32,279 nt of DNA from assembly GCA_031278495.1 (NCBI GenBank), contig JAITKG010000001.1:1-32279 (forward strand), in the 5' to 3' direction. The translations under genes were made by a program, and so were the position numbers. Positions within the stretch are counted from its first letter, which is position 1. Every line of letters begins with the position of its first letter. Under the pieces are notes generated by a model. That model worked only from the letters and a program-made list of their open reading frames with translations, did no database searches and was not told the origin of the DNA. This document shows positions 13,088 through 20,801 of this stretch, in pieces. The stretch comes from Prevotellaceae bacterium. GTDB taxonomy: Bacteria; Bacteroidota; Bacteroidia; Bacteroidales; UBA932.

Positions 13088-15073
13088 TTATTCTACTACA
13101 TAATCATTGCGGATGACTTGTAATTCGGTGCGGCGGTTGAATGCGTGGCAAATTTCCTGTTGTTCTTCGTTGGGTAGCGCGGTAATAAATTTCTCGGTCA
13201 GTTTTTGTCCCGCTTGCAGGAAAGAGTATTGCTTCGCCATGCCAGCCGTTACCGTTTTGGGTTCCGATTCGCCCAAGCCGACGGCTACGAGGCGCGGTTC
13301 ATCAATGCCGTTTTTTATCAGGTAATCGACTACCGCCTGCGCGCGCCGTTGCGCCAGTTCATAGTTTGTTTCGTCGCTGCCGCGATTATCGGTATGGGCG
13401 CGCAATTCAACCATAATTGACGGGTTGTCTTTCATCAGTTCTACCAATGAATCGAGCGCCGTGCGCGAAGCATCGGAAAGGGTTGCTTGCCCGAAGTCGA
13501 AAAAGATATTGGGAATTTCTATTGGTTTGGCGGTGGATGTAAGGGCAAAGGTATCGCGGTGAATGTGCCCGTTATCCCAACCGGCGCTGGAAAAACGCAG
13601 TTTGGCATTCAGGTAGCCGTTGCGCGAAGCCAATACTAAATAATTCAATCCGGCATTCACCCGGAAATAGAATGCGCCACTGGCTTCGGTGCGTTTGCGC
13701 AACACTGCGCCGTTACTGCCAACCAGGCGTATTTCGGCATTTTCCAGCACATGACCTGTGGCGGCGTCTTTCACAATTCCTTCAAAATGGTATTCGACAG
13801 GTTTTATATCCAGTGCCAGCCGGTAGATGTCGTCGCCGCCTTTTGCGTTTTTATCCCTGCGGCGCGAGGCAAAATAACCGTGCTCATTTTCGCGTTCGAG
13901 GATAAGGGAAAAATCATCGGCGGGAGAATTGACGGGACGTCCCATGTTTTCTATATTCCAGCCGCCCAAGCTGTCGGGCGTGGCTTTGAAAATATCCAGC
14001 CCGCCGAATCCGGGATGCCCGTCGGAAGCGAAGTAAAGGCTGTTGCCGCGGGCAAAAGGATACATCTCATTGCCGGCGGTATTGATTTGCGCGCCTATGT
14101 TCACCGCTTCCCCCCAGTCGTCGCCTGCGCCGCTGCGCGTTACTTTCCAGACGTCCATTTTCCCCATGCCGCCATCCATGTCCGATACAAAATAAAGCGT
14201 CAAGTCGTCGTCGGAGAGCGTCGGGTGCGCCGCAGTGACGCTATCCGGCATGAGTTTCAAATCTTGCAGTTCGCCCCATTCGTTATCATTGCGTTCAATC
14301 GCGAAAATTTTGCAACCTGTTTTTTCGCGTTTTACCTTTTGGCAACGCGTGAAATATAAAACAGTATAGCTATGGTTAAAAGCCGCTGCGCCGTCTTCGT
14401 ACTTGGTATTTATTTCTTCGCCCATGTTTTGCGGTTTTGTCCATTTGCCGTTGCGCGGAAGGCGGGAAAAAAATATATCGGTGGAAATTTCACCGGTAAC
14501 GTCATAGATTTTTTTGCTGCTGTTATCATCCTTGCGGGTAGAGGTAAAAAGCAGCGTTTCGTAGTCGTCGGCGCCATAAGCCGGCGCAAAATCATTGGCG
14601 CGCGTATTTAATGCCGTTGCCAATTCTACTTTATAGGCGTTTTCGCTGCCGCCGGAATTCTTCGCCAGTTCCAGCGAAGCCAGTGCGGTAGCGGCTTGCG
14701 GGTCATTCGGACGTTGTTCCCGGTAGTGGATGAACTGTTCTTCGGCTTTGCCATATTGCTCGTTAGCCAACAATACTTTCCCGTAATACAAATGGATTTC
14801 GGGGTTCTCGGGCGTTTTATGTTGGCGCAACAGTCCGGCATAAGCTGTTTCTGCGCTGCGCCAATTGCCCAGCCGCCGGTAGCATTCGGCATAATTGAAA
14901 TAAGGTTGTTCGGCTTGCGCTTTTGGTATTTTCCGGATGATTTTCTTATATTGCCCGGCAGCGGCGGCATATCCGCCCTCTTCAAAAAGGCGGTTGGCTT
15001 TTTCTAATTTACTTGCCGTGCTGCATGCCGTCAACAGCAACGCACAAAGAAGATATGAAGCAAATCGTTTCAA
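13088..15073 (-). CDS. porE: PorE-like T9SS lipoprotein: TPR, beta-propeller, CarboxypepD_reg and OmpA_C domains
   Basis: PorE is a peptidoglycan-linked outer-membrane lipoprotein associated with the T9SS trans-envelope complex. Starting at TTG 15073 the product is 661 residues, with a lipoprotein signal (KRFASYLLCALLLTAC, Cys17). TPR-like helices are at ~20-145, a PD40/WD40-like propeller at ~165-425 (repeated LYFVSD/LYFASDG strands), a carboxypeptidase-regulatory-like domain at ~430-515 (GIVKDAATGHVLENAEI), and an OmpA_C domain at ~520-661 with the binding motif LRAHTDNRGSDETNYELAQRR. An upstream ATG (15169) would add residues translated from repeat DNA and would lie upstream of the promoter, so TTG is preferred. 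The domain order is that described for P. gingivalis PorE. It lies 8 kb from porP-gldKLMN. Confidence 0.85.
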   Translation of the reverse strand: MKRFASYLLCALLLTACSTASKLEKANRLFEEGGYAAAAGQYKKIIRKIPKAQAEQPYFNYAECYRRLGNWRSAETAYAGLLRQHKTPENPEIHLYYGKVLLANEQYGKAEEQFIHYREQRPNDPQAATALASLELAKNSGGSENAYKVELATALNTRANDFAPAYGADDYETLLFTSTRKDDNSSKKIYDVTGEISTDIFFSRLPRNGKWTKPQNMGEEINTKYEDGAAAFNHSYTVLYFTRCQKVKREKTGCKIFAIERNDNEWGELQDLKLMPDSVTAAHPTLSDDDLTLYFVSDMDGGMGKMDVWKVTRSGAGDDWGEAVNIGAQINTAGNEMYPFARGNSLYFASDGHPGFGGLDIFKATPDSLGGWNIENMGRPVNSPADDFSLILERENEHGYFASRRRDKNAKGGDDIYRLALDIKPVEYHFEGIVKDAATGHVLENAEIRLVGSNGAVLRKRTEASGAFYFRVNAGLNYLVLASRNGYLNAKLRFSSAGWDNGHIHRDTFALTSTAKPIEIPNIFFDFGQATLSDASRTALDSLVELMKDNPSIMVELRAHTDNRGSDETNYELAQRRAQAVVDYLIKNGIDEPRLVAVGLGESEPKTVTAGMAKQYSFLQAGQKLTEKFITALPNEEQQEICHAFNRRTELQVIRNDYVVE

Positions 15074-15088
15074 CAGGAATTTTTTTCT

Positions 15089-15097
15089 ACAAATATA
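15089..15097 (-). promoter_or_regulatory. -7 promoter element that fixes the porE start
   Basis: TATATTTGT on the minus strand fits TAnnTTTG. Transcription would begin near 15082, downstream of the upstream ATG at 15169 and just before the TTG at 15073. Confidence 0.6.
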
Positions 15098-15143
15098 CAA
15101 AATAAATGTGTGTTTGGCGTGAAGATGTGGCGTTCGTCCATTC

Positions 15144-15845
15144 TTAATGCTTAATTTCTGATTCCCCATCGTGTTCTGTGAAGCTATAAAAATGGTTGCC
15201 GGCAATGATGATGTGGTCTAAAAATTTAATATCAAGTAAGGCGGCGGCTTGCTGCACTTGCCTGGTCAGGCGCAGGTCTTCGGCGCTGGGTTGCGCATTG
15301 CCCGACGGGTGGTTATGCACCAGGATAATTCCCGGCGCTAATTTTTCGAGCGCCTGTTTGAGGATAATTCGCGTGTCGGCAGTGGTGGCGTGAATACCGC
15401 CCTGGCTGATTTTAATGCGCTCTATCACACGGTTGGCGCGGTTCAGCAGCAACAACCACATTTCTTCATGCGGCAGGTCTGCCAATAGCGGCGACATCAA
15501 TCGCATCACGTCTTCAGCCGACCGTACCTCTGTGCGCGGCATTGCCTCCGTAGCGGCGCGCCGGCGTCCCAGTTCCAGTGCGGCAAGCAAGGTGACGGCT
15601 TTGGTAGCGCCGATGCCTTTTATTTTTTGCAGTTGGGTACGTTCAATTCTTCCCAGTTCGTTCAGGTTGTTGCCCGACAAGGCAAGCACCCGTTGCGCCA
15701 CTTCCATCGCCGTTTCGGAGCGCGTGCCGGAACGCAGCAAAATAGCAATCAATTCCGCATTGGTAAGCGTGGCTGCGCCTTTGGCTATCATTTTTTCGCG
15801 CGGACGGTCGTCAGGGCTCAGGTCTTTTATTTTCAGGAAGCTCAT
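15144..15845 (-). CDS. radC: RadC-family JAB/MPN-domain protein
   Basis: The product is 233 residues from the ATG at 15845 (MSFLKIKDLSPDDRPREK). The N-terminal part is the helical RadC UPF0758 domain with a helix-hairpin-helix stretch (LQKIKGIGATKAVTLLAALEL). The C-terminal JAB/MPN domain holds the metal-binding motif HNHPSGNAQPSAED preceded by a conserved acidic HEEMW. RadC was named for DNA repair, but its biochemical role is still unclear. The frame could extend to a TTG at 15869, but that codon overlaps the -7 element at 15858-15866, so ATG 15845 is preferred. Its 3' end is followed by a TTCTTAATGCTTAATTTC word tract and then porE. Confidence 0.93.
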   Translation of the reverse strand: MSFLKIKDLSPDDRPREKMIAKGAATLTNAELIAILLRSGTRSETAMEVAQRVLALSGNNLNELGRIERTQLQKIKGIGATKAVTLLAALELGRRRAATEAMPRTEVRSAEDVMRLMSPLLADLPHEEMWLLLLNRANRVIERIKISQGGIHATTADTRIILKQALEKLAPGIILVHNHPSGNAQPSAEDLRLTRQVQQAAALLDIKFLDHIIIAGNHFYSFTEHDGESEIKH

Positions 15846-15857
15846 GACAATTTTTTT

Positions 15858-15866
15858 ACAAAAATA
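15858..15866 (-). promoter_or_regulatory. -7 promoter element for radC
   Basis: TATTTTTGT on the minus strand fits TAnnTTTG and lies 13 nt before the ATG at 15845, giving a leader of only a few nucleotides. Confidence 0.55.
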
Positions 15867-15874
15867 CAAATTTT

Positions 15875-15930
15875 TAGTCGTAAGGCATGAAGTACGAAAC
15901 GTAAAGTGTAAGTCATAAGTCGTAATAAGC
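15875..15930. repeat. TCGTAAG/AAGTCATAAGTCGTAA word tract
   Basis: Irregular tandem words of the type AGT(C/A)(G/A)TAAG fill 15875-15930, upstream of the radC promoter. They are distinct from, but adjacent to, the composite mosaic at 15969. No coding potential is supported. Confidence 0.5.
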
Positions 15931-15968
15931 CGACCGGCACGGCGCGCAAGGCGGAACGCCGAAGGGGC

Positions 15969-16128
15969 AATTGAAAGTTGAAAGTTGAAAGTTGAAAGTT
16001 GAAAGTGGTTGCCGCGCCAGCCTCATCTCCACATTTCCACATCTTCTCATATTCACATCAACTGCCGGCGCCAGCCACATCTTCACATCATCACATCTCC
16101 ACATCTTCACTTCTTCACATTAGCCTGC
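15969..16128. repeat. Composite intergenic word-repeat mosaic, copy 2 (inverted relative to copy 1)
   Basis: On the plus strand it reads: five or more TTGAAAG words (15971-16006), the GC module GGTTGCCGCGCCAGCC (16007-16022), TCATCTCCACAT-type words (16023-16060), a second GC module CTGCCGGCGCCAGCC (16062-16076), then CATCTTCACAT-type words to CACATTAGCC (16077-16124). Its reverse complement has the module order of 2750-2827: GGCTAATGTGAA, GATGTGGA words, GGCTGGCGC, CAACTTT words. It fills most of the gap between the divergent radC and DUF2723 genes. Confidence 0.85.
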
Positions 16129-16175
16129 TTAATCGCTATTTCGACATGCTTTTTTCCACATTGAACTATTTTCAG

Positions 16176-16184
16176 TAAATTTGC
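16176..16184 (+). promoter_or_regulatory. -7 promoter element for the DUF2723-sufC operon
   Basis: TAAATTTGC matches TAnnTTTGC exactly, 28 nt before the ATG at 16213. Confidence 0.7.
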
Positions 16185-16212
16185 AGGGTTAAATATCAAC
16201 CATACATTACAA

Positions 16213-19200
16213 ATGAACAATTTTAAACGCCTTAATAATTTAACCGGTTGGGTCGTGTTTGCCGTAGCCGCCGTTACTTACCTCCTGACGATTGAACCTA
16301 CCACGAGTTTTTGGGACTGTGGCGAATTTATAGCCTCTTCCTATAAGCTGGAAGTCGGGCATCCGCCGGGAAATCCTTTATTCCAAATGCTCGGGCGGCT
16401 GTTCAGCATGTTCGTGGCAAAAGAACATGCCGCCATGATGATCAATTCCATGAGCGCCCTGTGCAGTGCGTTTACTATCCTGTTCCTTTTCTGGACGATT
16501 ACGCACCTTGCGCGCCGCCTTATGGAGCGCGGCAAAGAAACGGCTTTAACGCAAGGCAACGGTATTGCTGTCCTCTGCGCTGGGGCGGTCGGGGCGTTGG
16601 CTTATACATTTTCCGATACATTCTGGTTCTCGGCGGTGGAAGCGGAAGTATATGCGCTGTCGTCGCTGTTTACGGCGGTGGTGTTCTGGGCGATTTTGCG
16701 GTGGGAAGAAGAAGCCGGTAAAAAATATGCCAACCGGTGGCTGGCGCTTATTATTTACCTGATGGGATTGTCCATTGGCGTACACCTGTTGAATTTACTG
16801 GCGCTCCCGGCGATTGTGCTGGTATATTATTTCAAAAAATATCCTGTTTCCTTTTGGGGCATTGTGTTTTCTTTGGTGATATCGGTATTGTTGCTGGCTT
16901 TCGCCATGTGGCTTATACCGGCATTGCCGCATATGGCGGGCTTTGTAGACCGGATATTTGTGAACAGTTTCGGGCTGCCGTTTAATTCGGGCGCGGTGTT
17001 CTTTGTGTTTGCGCTGTTTGCGCTGCTGGCATGGGTTATTTATTATACGCATCAAAAGAAAAAATATTTTTTAAATACGGTGGCGCTTTGCTTCACGATG
17101 TTTGTAATCGGTTTCACTTCGTTTGCCATGGTGGTTATCCGCTCGTCGGCAAGTACGCCTACCAACGAAAACCAGCCGGATAATGCGTATTCATTGCTTT
17201 ATTACCTCAACCGCGAACAGTACGGCAGCGTTCCGTTGCTCTCGGGACCTTCCTTCGCCACGCCCCCCATTGCGAGGAAAGAAAATAATAAATACGTTAA
17301 ATATAACGGCAAATACGTACAAAAGCAAGGCTCTGTCACCGAGTATGAATTTGACGACCGTTACACCATGTTTTTCCCGCGCATGCACAGCCGCCAGCCG
17401 GGACACATCGCGCATTACCAGCAATACATCAGCGGACGCGGAAAAACGGTGCCGTCTATGGAACGGGATGGCGAAGTAGAATACCTGCCAACCTTCCGCG
17501 AAAACCTTACCTACTTTTTCGACTACCAGTTAGGGTGGATGTACTGGCGGTATTTTATGTGGAACTTTGCAGGACGGCAAAATGATATACAGGGGCATGG
17601 CAACAGTTTTCACGGCAACTGGGAATGCGGTATCCCCTTTATCGACAAGGCGCGGCTGGGGAATATCGACGAAATGCCGCCCTATTTAGCCAACCACAAA
17701 GCACGCAACCATTATTACCTGTTGCCTTTGTTACTGGGTTTGGCAGGGCTTTTCTACCAGTTGAAAAAAGACAAAAAGAATTTTTCCGTCATTGCCACCT
17801 TGTTTATCCTTACCGGCGTCGCCATTGTGGTATACCTTAACCAAACGCCGAACCAGCCGCGCGAACGCGACTATGCCTATGCCGGTTCATTCTATGCTTT
17901 CACCATTTGGATTGGCTTGGGCGTGCTGGCGGTATATGAACTGTTCCGCAAAAAAATCCCGGCGGTGGCGGCAGCCGCAGTCGCCGGCGGATTATGCGTC
18001 CTTATACCCGTGCAAATGGGCGCCGTCAACTGGGACGACCACAACCGCAGCAACCGCTACACGGCGCGCGACGTAGCCTACAATTATCTCATGTCTTGCG
18101 AAAAAAATGCGCTGATTATTACCGTCGGCGACAACGACACTTTCCCCCTTTGGTACATTCAGGAAGTGGAAGGCGTGCGTACCGATGTGCGTGTCGTGAA
18201 CACCAGTTTGCTGAGCGCCGACTGGTATATCGACCAAATGCGCATCCGGCAATACGATTCGCCGCCGCTGCCGATTAAAATAGCCCGCGAAAATTACCTC
18301 GCCGGGACAAATGATCATGTATGGATAAATGAACAAATCACCCGCACGGTAAATATGAAGGAAGTTACGGCAGGCGGGAAAGTATACTCGCCGCCGCGAA
18401 ACCTGATACTGCCGGTGAATAAGGAAAATGTCTTGAAAAACGGTACCGTGCGCTTCCGGGAAACAACCATTCCCGAAATGGATACGTTTAGCATAGCGGC
18501 TACCATACATGAGGACGACCTCCATAAAATCCCCGACGCTATCACGATTACTATCCCGAAAACAGTAGACGGCGAATCGAAAAACGCCATCACAAAAACC
18601 GAGATGGCGCTCCTGGATATACTCGCAAATAACGATTGGGAGCGTCCCATCTATTTTGTTTCGCTGGGAGGCGACGTTGATTTGGGATTGCGCGACTACC
18701 TGCAATACGACGGCTTTGCCCACCGGTTAACGCCTTTCCGCAATGCCTCATTAACGAATAAACCGGATATTATAACAGCCTACGACCGGCTAAAAAACGT
18801 GTACCGCTGGGGCAACATTAACCGCCCGGATATATGGATTGACTATAACACTTTCCTTTCTCTGACCGCTATTTTGAACGTCCGGAATATGCACGTGGAA
18901 ACCGCTGAAGCCTTGCTTTCGATAGGCGAAAAAGAAAAAGCCATTGAAATACTCGACCTCGCTACGGAACGCATGCCCGATGAAATATTCCCCTATTGCA
19001 TGTCTTCCCTGCAAAGCGACGCAACGATCGTAAACCTTATTGAACAATACTACGCCGCAGGCGACAGCGTCAAAGCGGATGCCATAGCAAAACGCTTTAT
19101 AAAAGAAGCCGACGAAAACCTGTTCTTCTACACCCGCGCAAAGAGCGGCGGGGAACGAGAAATAGATTACACGTTGCAAATTTTGAATTACCTGGCGTCC

Positions 19201-19347
19201 GTCTGTTATTCTTCCGGGCACACGGAACTGAGTATGGCTTCGCAAAAAGTATGGCTCGACTACCTGAAATACCTGCGCGACAGGAAACCCTACCTCTTTA
19301 CCCTGTTAAAACAAAAATACCGGCTGGAAGACGACGAACTCAACTAA
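16213..19347 (+). CDS. DUF2723/TMEM260-like GT-C membrane protein, candidate protein O-mannosyltransferase
   Basis: This 1044-residue inner-membrane protein has about 11-13 predicted transmembrane segments in its first ~580 residues, then a large extracytoplasmic part ending in TPR-like helices. The first loop carries FWDCGEFIASSYKLEVGHPPGNPL, with D35, E38 and H50 conserved in DUF2723 and placed like the acidic catalytic residues of GT-C protein mannosyltransferases. A second conserved block is NQPRERDYAYAGSFYAF (~residue 550). Human TMEM260 of this family is a protein O-mannosyltransferase, and Bacteroidota have general protein O-glycosylation, so a role in glycosylating exported proteins is a reasonable inference. 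It is followed 17 bp later by sufC on the same strand. Confidence 0.88.
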   Translation: MNNFKRLNNLTGWVVFAVAAVTYLLTIEPTTSFWDCGEFIASSYKLEVGHPPGNPLFQMLGRLFSMFVAKEHAAMMINSMSALCSAFTILFLFWTITHLARRLMERGKETALTQGNGIAVLCAGAVGALAYTFSDTFWFSAVEAEVYALSSLFTAVVFWAILRWEEEAGKKYANRWLALIIYLMGLSIGVHLLNLLALPAIVLVYYFKKYPVSFWGIVFSLVISVLLLAFAMWLIPALPHMAGFVDRIFVNSFGLPFNSGAVFFVFALFALLAWVIYYTHQKKKYFLNTVALCFTMFVIGFTSFAMVVIRSSASTPTNENQPDNAYSLLYYLNREQYGSVPLLSGPSFATPPIARKENNKYVKYNGKYVQKQGSVTEYEFDDRYTMFFPRMHSRQPGHIAHYQQYISGRGKTVPSMERDGEVEYLPTFRENLTYFFDYQLGWMYWRYFMWNFAGRQNDIQGHGNSFHGNWECGIPFIDKARLGNIDEMPPYLANHKARNHYYLLPLLLGLAGLFYQLKKDKKNFSVIATLFILTGVAIVVYLNQTPNQPRERDYAYAGSFYAFTIWIGLGVLAVYELFRKKIPAVAAAAVAGGLCVLIPVQMGAVNWDDHNRSNRYTARDVAYNYLMSCEKNALIITVGDNDTFPLWYIQEVEGVRTDVRVVNTSLLSADWYIDQMRIRQYDSPPLPIKIARENYLAGTNDHVWINEQITRTVNMKEVTAGGKVYSPPRNLILPVNKENVLKNGTVRFRETTIPEMDTFSIAATIHEDDLHKIPDAITITIPKTVDGESKNAITKTEMALLDILANNDWERPIYFVSLGGDVDLGLRDYLQYDGFAHRLTPFRNASLTNKPDIITAYDRLKNVYRWGNINRPDIWIDYNTFLSLTAILNVRNMHVETAEALLSIGEKEKAIEILDLATERMPDEIFPYCMSSLQSDATIVNLIEQYYAAGDSVKADAIAKRFIKEADENLFFYTRAKSGGEREIDYTLQILNYLASVCYSSGHTELSMASQKVWLDYLKYLRDRKPYLFTLLKQKYRLEDDELN

Positions 19348-19364
19348 TCCCCGCAAAACGCAGT

Positions 19365-20105
19365 ATGTTATTAGAAATAAAAAATCTTCATGCCGGCATT
19401 GGCGGAAAAGAAATCCTGAAAGGAATTAACCTCTCAATTCATGCGGGTGAAGTGCATGCCATCATGGGACCGAACGGTTCGGGAAAAAGCACCCTCGCGG
19501 CGGTGCTGGCAGGGCGCGACACGTTCACCGTTACCAACGGCGAAGTGCTGTTCAATGGGAAAAACCTGCTGGCGTTGCCCCCCGAAGAACGCTCGCACGA
19601 AGGGCTGTTTCTCGGATTTCAATACCCTGTGGAAATTCCGGGCGTAATAAATGTGAACTTTATGAAAACGGCGGTCAATGAACACCGCAAACATAAAAAC
19701 CTTCCCCCTCTTTCGGCGGCGGAATATTTAAAACTCATGCGCGAGAAAATGGCGATTGTCGAAATGGACCCTACCTTTTCGGCACGCGGCGTGAATGTAG
19801 GCTTTTCGGGCGGCGAAAAAAAACGCAATGAAATTTTCCAGTTAGCGATGCTCGATCCTACCCTCGCCATCCTCGACGAAACCGACAGCGGGCTCGATGT
19901 TGACGCCTTGCGCATCGTCGCCGGCGGCGTTAATAAATTGAAACGTCCCGGCAATTCCTTTATCGTCATCACCCACTACCAGCGCCTGCTCGACTACATC
20001 GTACCCGACGTCGTGCATGTCTTGTACGACGGGCGCATCATCAAAACCGCCGGCAAAGAACTGGCGTTCGAAGTCGAACAAAAAGGATACGACTGGCTGA
20101 AATAA
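19365..20105 (+). CDS. sufC: Fe-S cluster assembly ATPase SufC
   Basis: The product is 247 residues from the ATG at 19365. The reading frame is open further upstream, but that part lies inside the DUF2723 gene. SufC is the soluble ABC-type ATPase that drives the SufB-SufD scaffold. Visible motifs are Walker A GPNGSGKST (35-43), the Suf-specific signature FSGGEKKRNE (147-156), Walker B LAILDETDSGLD (167-178) and the switch H204. No sufB or sufD occurs anywhere in this window, although these are normally neighbours; sufC instead follows a membrane glycosyltransferase-like gene by 17 bp and is probably co-transcribed with it. It ends at a strong terminator (20174-20205). Confidence 0.95.
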   Translation: MLLEIKNLHAGIGGKEILKGINLSIHAGEVHAIMGPNGSGKSTLAAVLAGRDTFTVTNGEVLFNGKNLLALPPEERSHEGLFLGFQYPVEIPGVINVNFMKTAVNEHRKHKNLPPLSAAEYLKLMREKMAIVEMDPTFSARGVNVGFSGGEKKRNEIFQLAMLDPTLAILDETDSGLDVDALRIVAGGVNKLKRPGNSFIVITHYQRLLDYIVPDVVHVLYDGRIIKTAGKELAFEVEQKGYDWLK

Positions 20106-20173
20106 TTTACGGGTTTACAGGTTTGGCTGACGCTGGAAAAATTAGGAATTAAGCTGACGCCGGAAAAGAAAAA
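20106..20173. repeat. Word repeats with GCTGACGC modules downstream of sufC
   Basis: GCTGACGCTGG and GCTGACGCCGG flank AAAAATTAGGAATTAA. The latter matches, in the other orientation, the word array at the end of the GNAT gene near 5107-5125. A similar pairing of TCAGCCAGTCAGG with AATTAG occurs at 29081-29098. Confidence 0.5.
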
Positions 20174-20205
20174 CGCTGACATGGAAACATGCCGGCGATT
20201 TTTTT
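20174..20205 (+). terminator. Intrinsic terminator after sufC
   Basis: CGCTGACATG and CATGCCGGCG form a 10-bp stem with one mismatch and one G-U pair, closed by a GAAA tetraloop and followed by a seven-T run. The design is close to that of the terminator at 2850. Confidence 0.8.
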
Positions 20206-20275
20206 GCATCGTTCAACCCGTAAAATTTTCCGGCATTAGCCAATTAGAAACCGGAACGCTCCTGCGGGGTAGTTT

Positions 20276-20300
20276 CCGGATATTATCCGGTAAAAATTTT
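20276..20300 (+). promoter_or_regulatory. CCGGAT-ATT-ATCCGG dyad with AT-rich tail
   Basis: A 15-bp perfect dyad followed by TAAAAATTTT lies upstream of the blaI operator. A closely related element is at 23044-23068 upstream of porP. It could be a weak terminator hairpin or a protein-binding site. Confidence 0.4.
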
Positions 20301-20330
20301 CGTCCTTAATTTCAGTCATTTATCAATTTT

Positions 20331-20368
20331 TAAACTAAAAATTTAGTTTAAACTAAATTTTTAGTTTA
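20331..20368. promoter_or_regulatory. Perfect 38-bp palindromic operator of the blaI operon
   Basis: The sequence is its own reverse complement over 38 bp. It consists of two adjacent 18-bp units of the form AAACTAAA-NN-TTTAGTTT (20332-20349 and 20350-20367). BlaI/MecI repressors bind paired dyads that overlap their own promoter, and this one ends within the -7 element, so autorepression is the natural reading. Confidence 0.8.
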
Positions 20369-20375
20369 TCTTTGT
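20367..20375 (+). promoter_or_regulatory. -7 promoter element for blaI-blaR
   Basis: TATCTTTGT fits TAnnTTTG. It overlaps the last two bases of the 38-bp palindrome and lies 16 nt before the ATG at 20392. Confidence 0.75.
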
Positions 20376-20391
20376 AAAAAATTTAATCATC

Positions 20392-20799
20392 ATGAAAAAG
20401 AACATTGAACTGACCAAAGCCGAAAGCGAAGTGATGCACCTCCTCTGGAACAAAGGCGAGGCGTTGGTGCAAGACCTCGTGGCGGAAATGCCCAACCCCA
20501 AACCGGCGTATAATACGGTGTCCACCATTGTGCGTATTTTAGAACAGAAAGGCGTCGTCGGGCACAGGGCGCACGGCCGTTCCCACCACTATTATCCGTT
20601 AATAAAAAAAGAAAAATATGCGCGCGGCTACATGAAAGAAGTAATGCATAATTTCTTCGGAAACTCCGTGCCGGAAATGGTTTCCTTCTTTACCCAACAG
20701 GAAAACCTCTCGGTGAAAGAACTGGAAGCCATAAAGCAAGTCGTCGAAAAAGAACTGCACGAAAAGAAAACAACCAACCTGCAAAAAAGGAGGAAATAA
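20392..20799 (+). CDS. BlaI/MecI-family transcriptional repressor
   Basis: The product is 135 residues. The N-terminal ~80 residues form the winged helix-turn-helix of the family (LTKAESEVMHLLWNKGEALVQDL, then YNTVSTIVRILEQKGVVGHRAHGRSHHYYPL). The C-terminal helices mediate dimerisation. In the family, a partner M56 membrane protease triggers cleavage of the repressor to lift repression. Here the protease-type gene starts 2 bp after the stop, and a 38-bp double dyad covers the promoter. No beta-lactamase gene is nearby, so the regulated process is probably something other than beta-lactam resistance; the pair may mainly control itself and distant targets. Confidence 0.92.
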   Translation: MKKNIELTKAESEVMHLLWNKGEALVQDLVAEMPNPKPAYNTVSTIVRILEQKGVVGHRAHGRSHHYYPLIKKEKYARGYMKEVMHNFFGNSVPEMVSFFTQQENLSVKELEAIKQVVEKELHEKKTTNLQKRRK

Positions 20800-20801
20800 T
20801 T

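Noticed and set aside
15969..16128. Possible CRISPR array
   Set aside because: The repeated words are only 7-12 nt, with no spacers of constant length and no cas genes nearby.
17992..18723. Open frame of 243 codons on the minus strand
   Set aside because: It is antisense to the DUF2723 gene; no signal, motif or promoter supports it.
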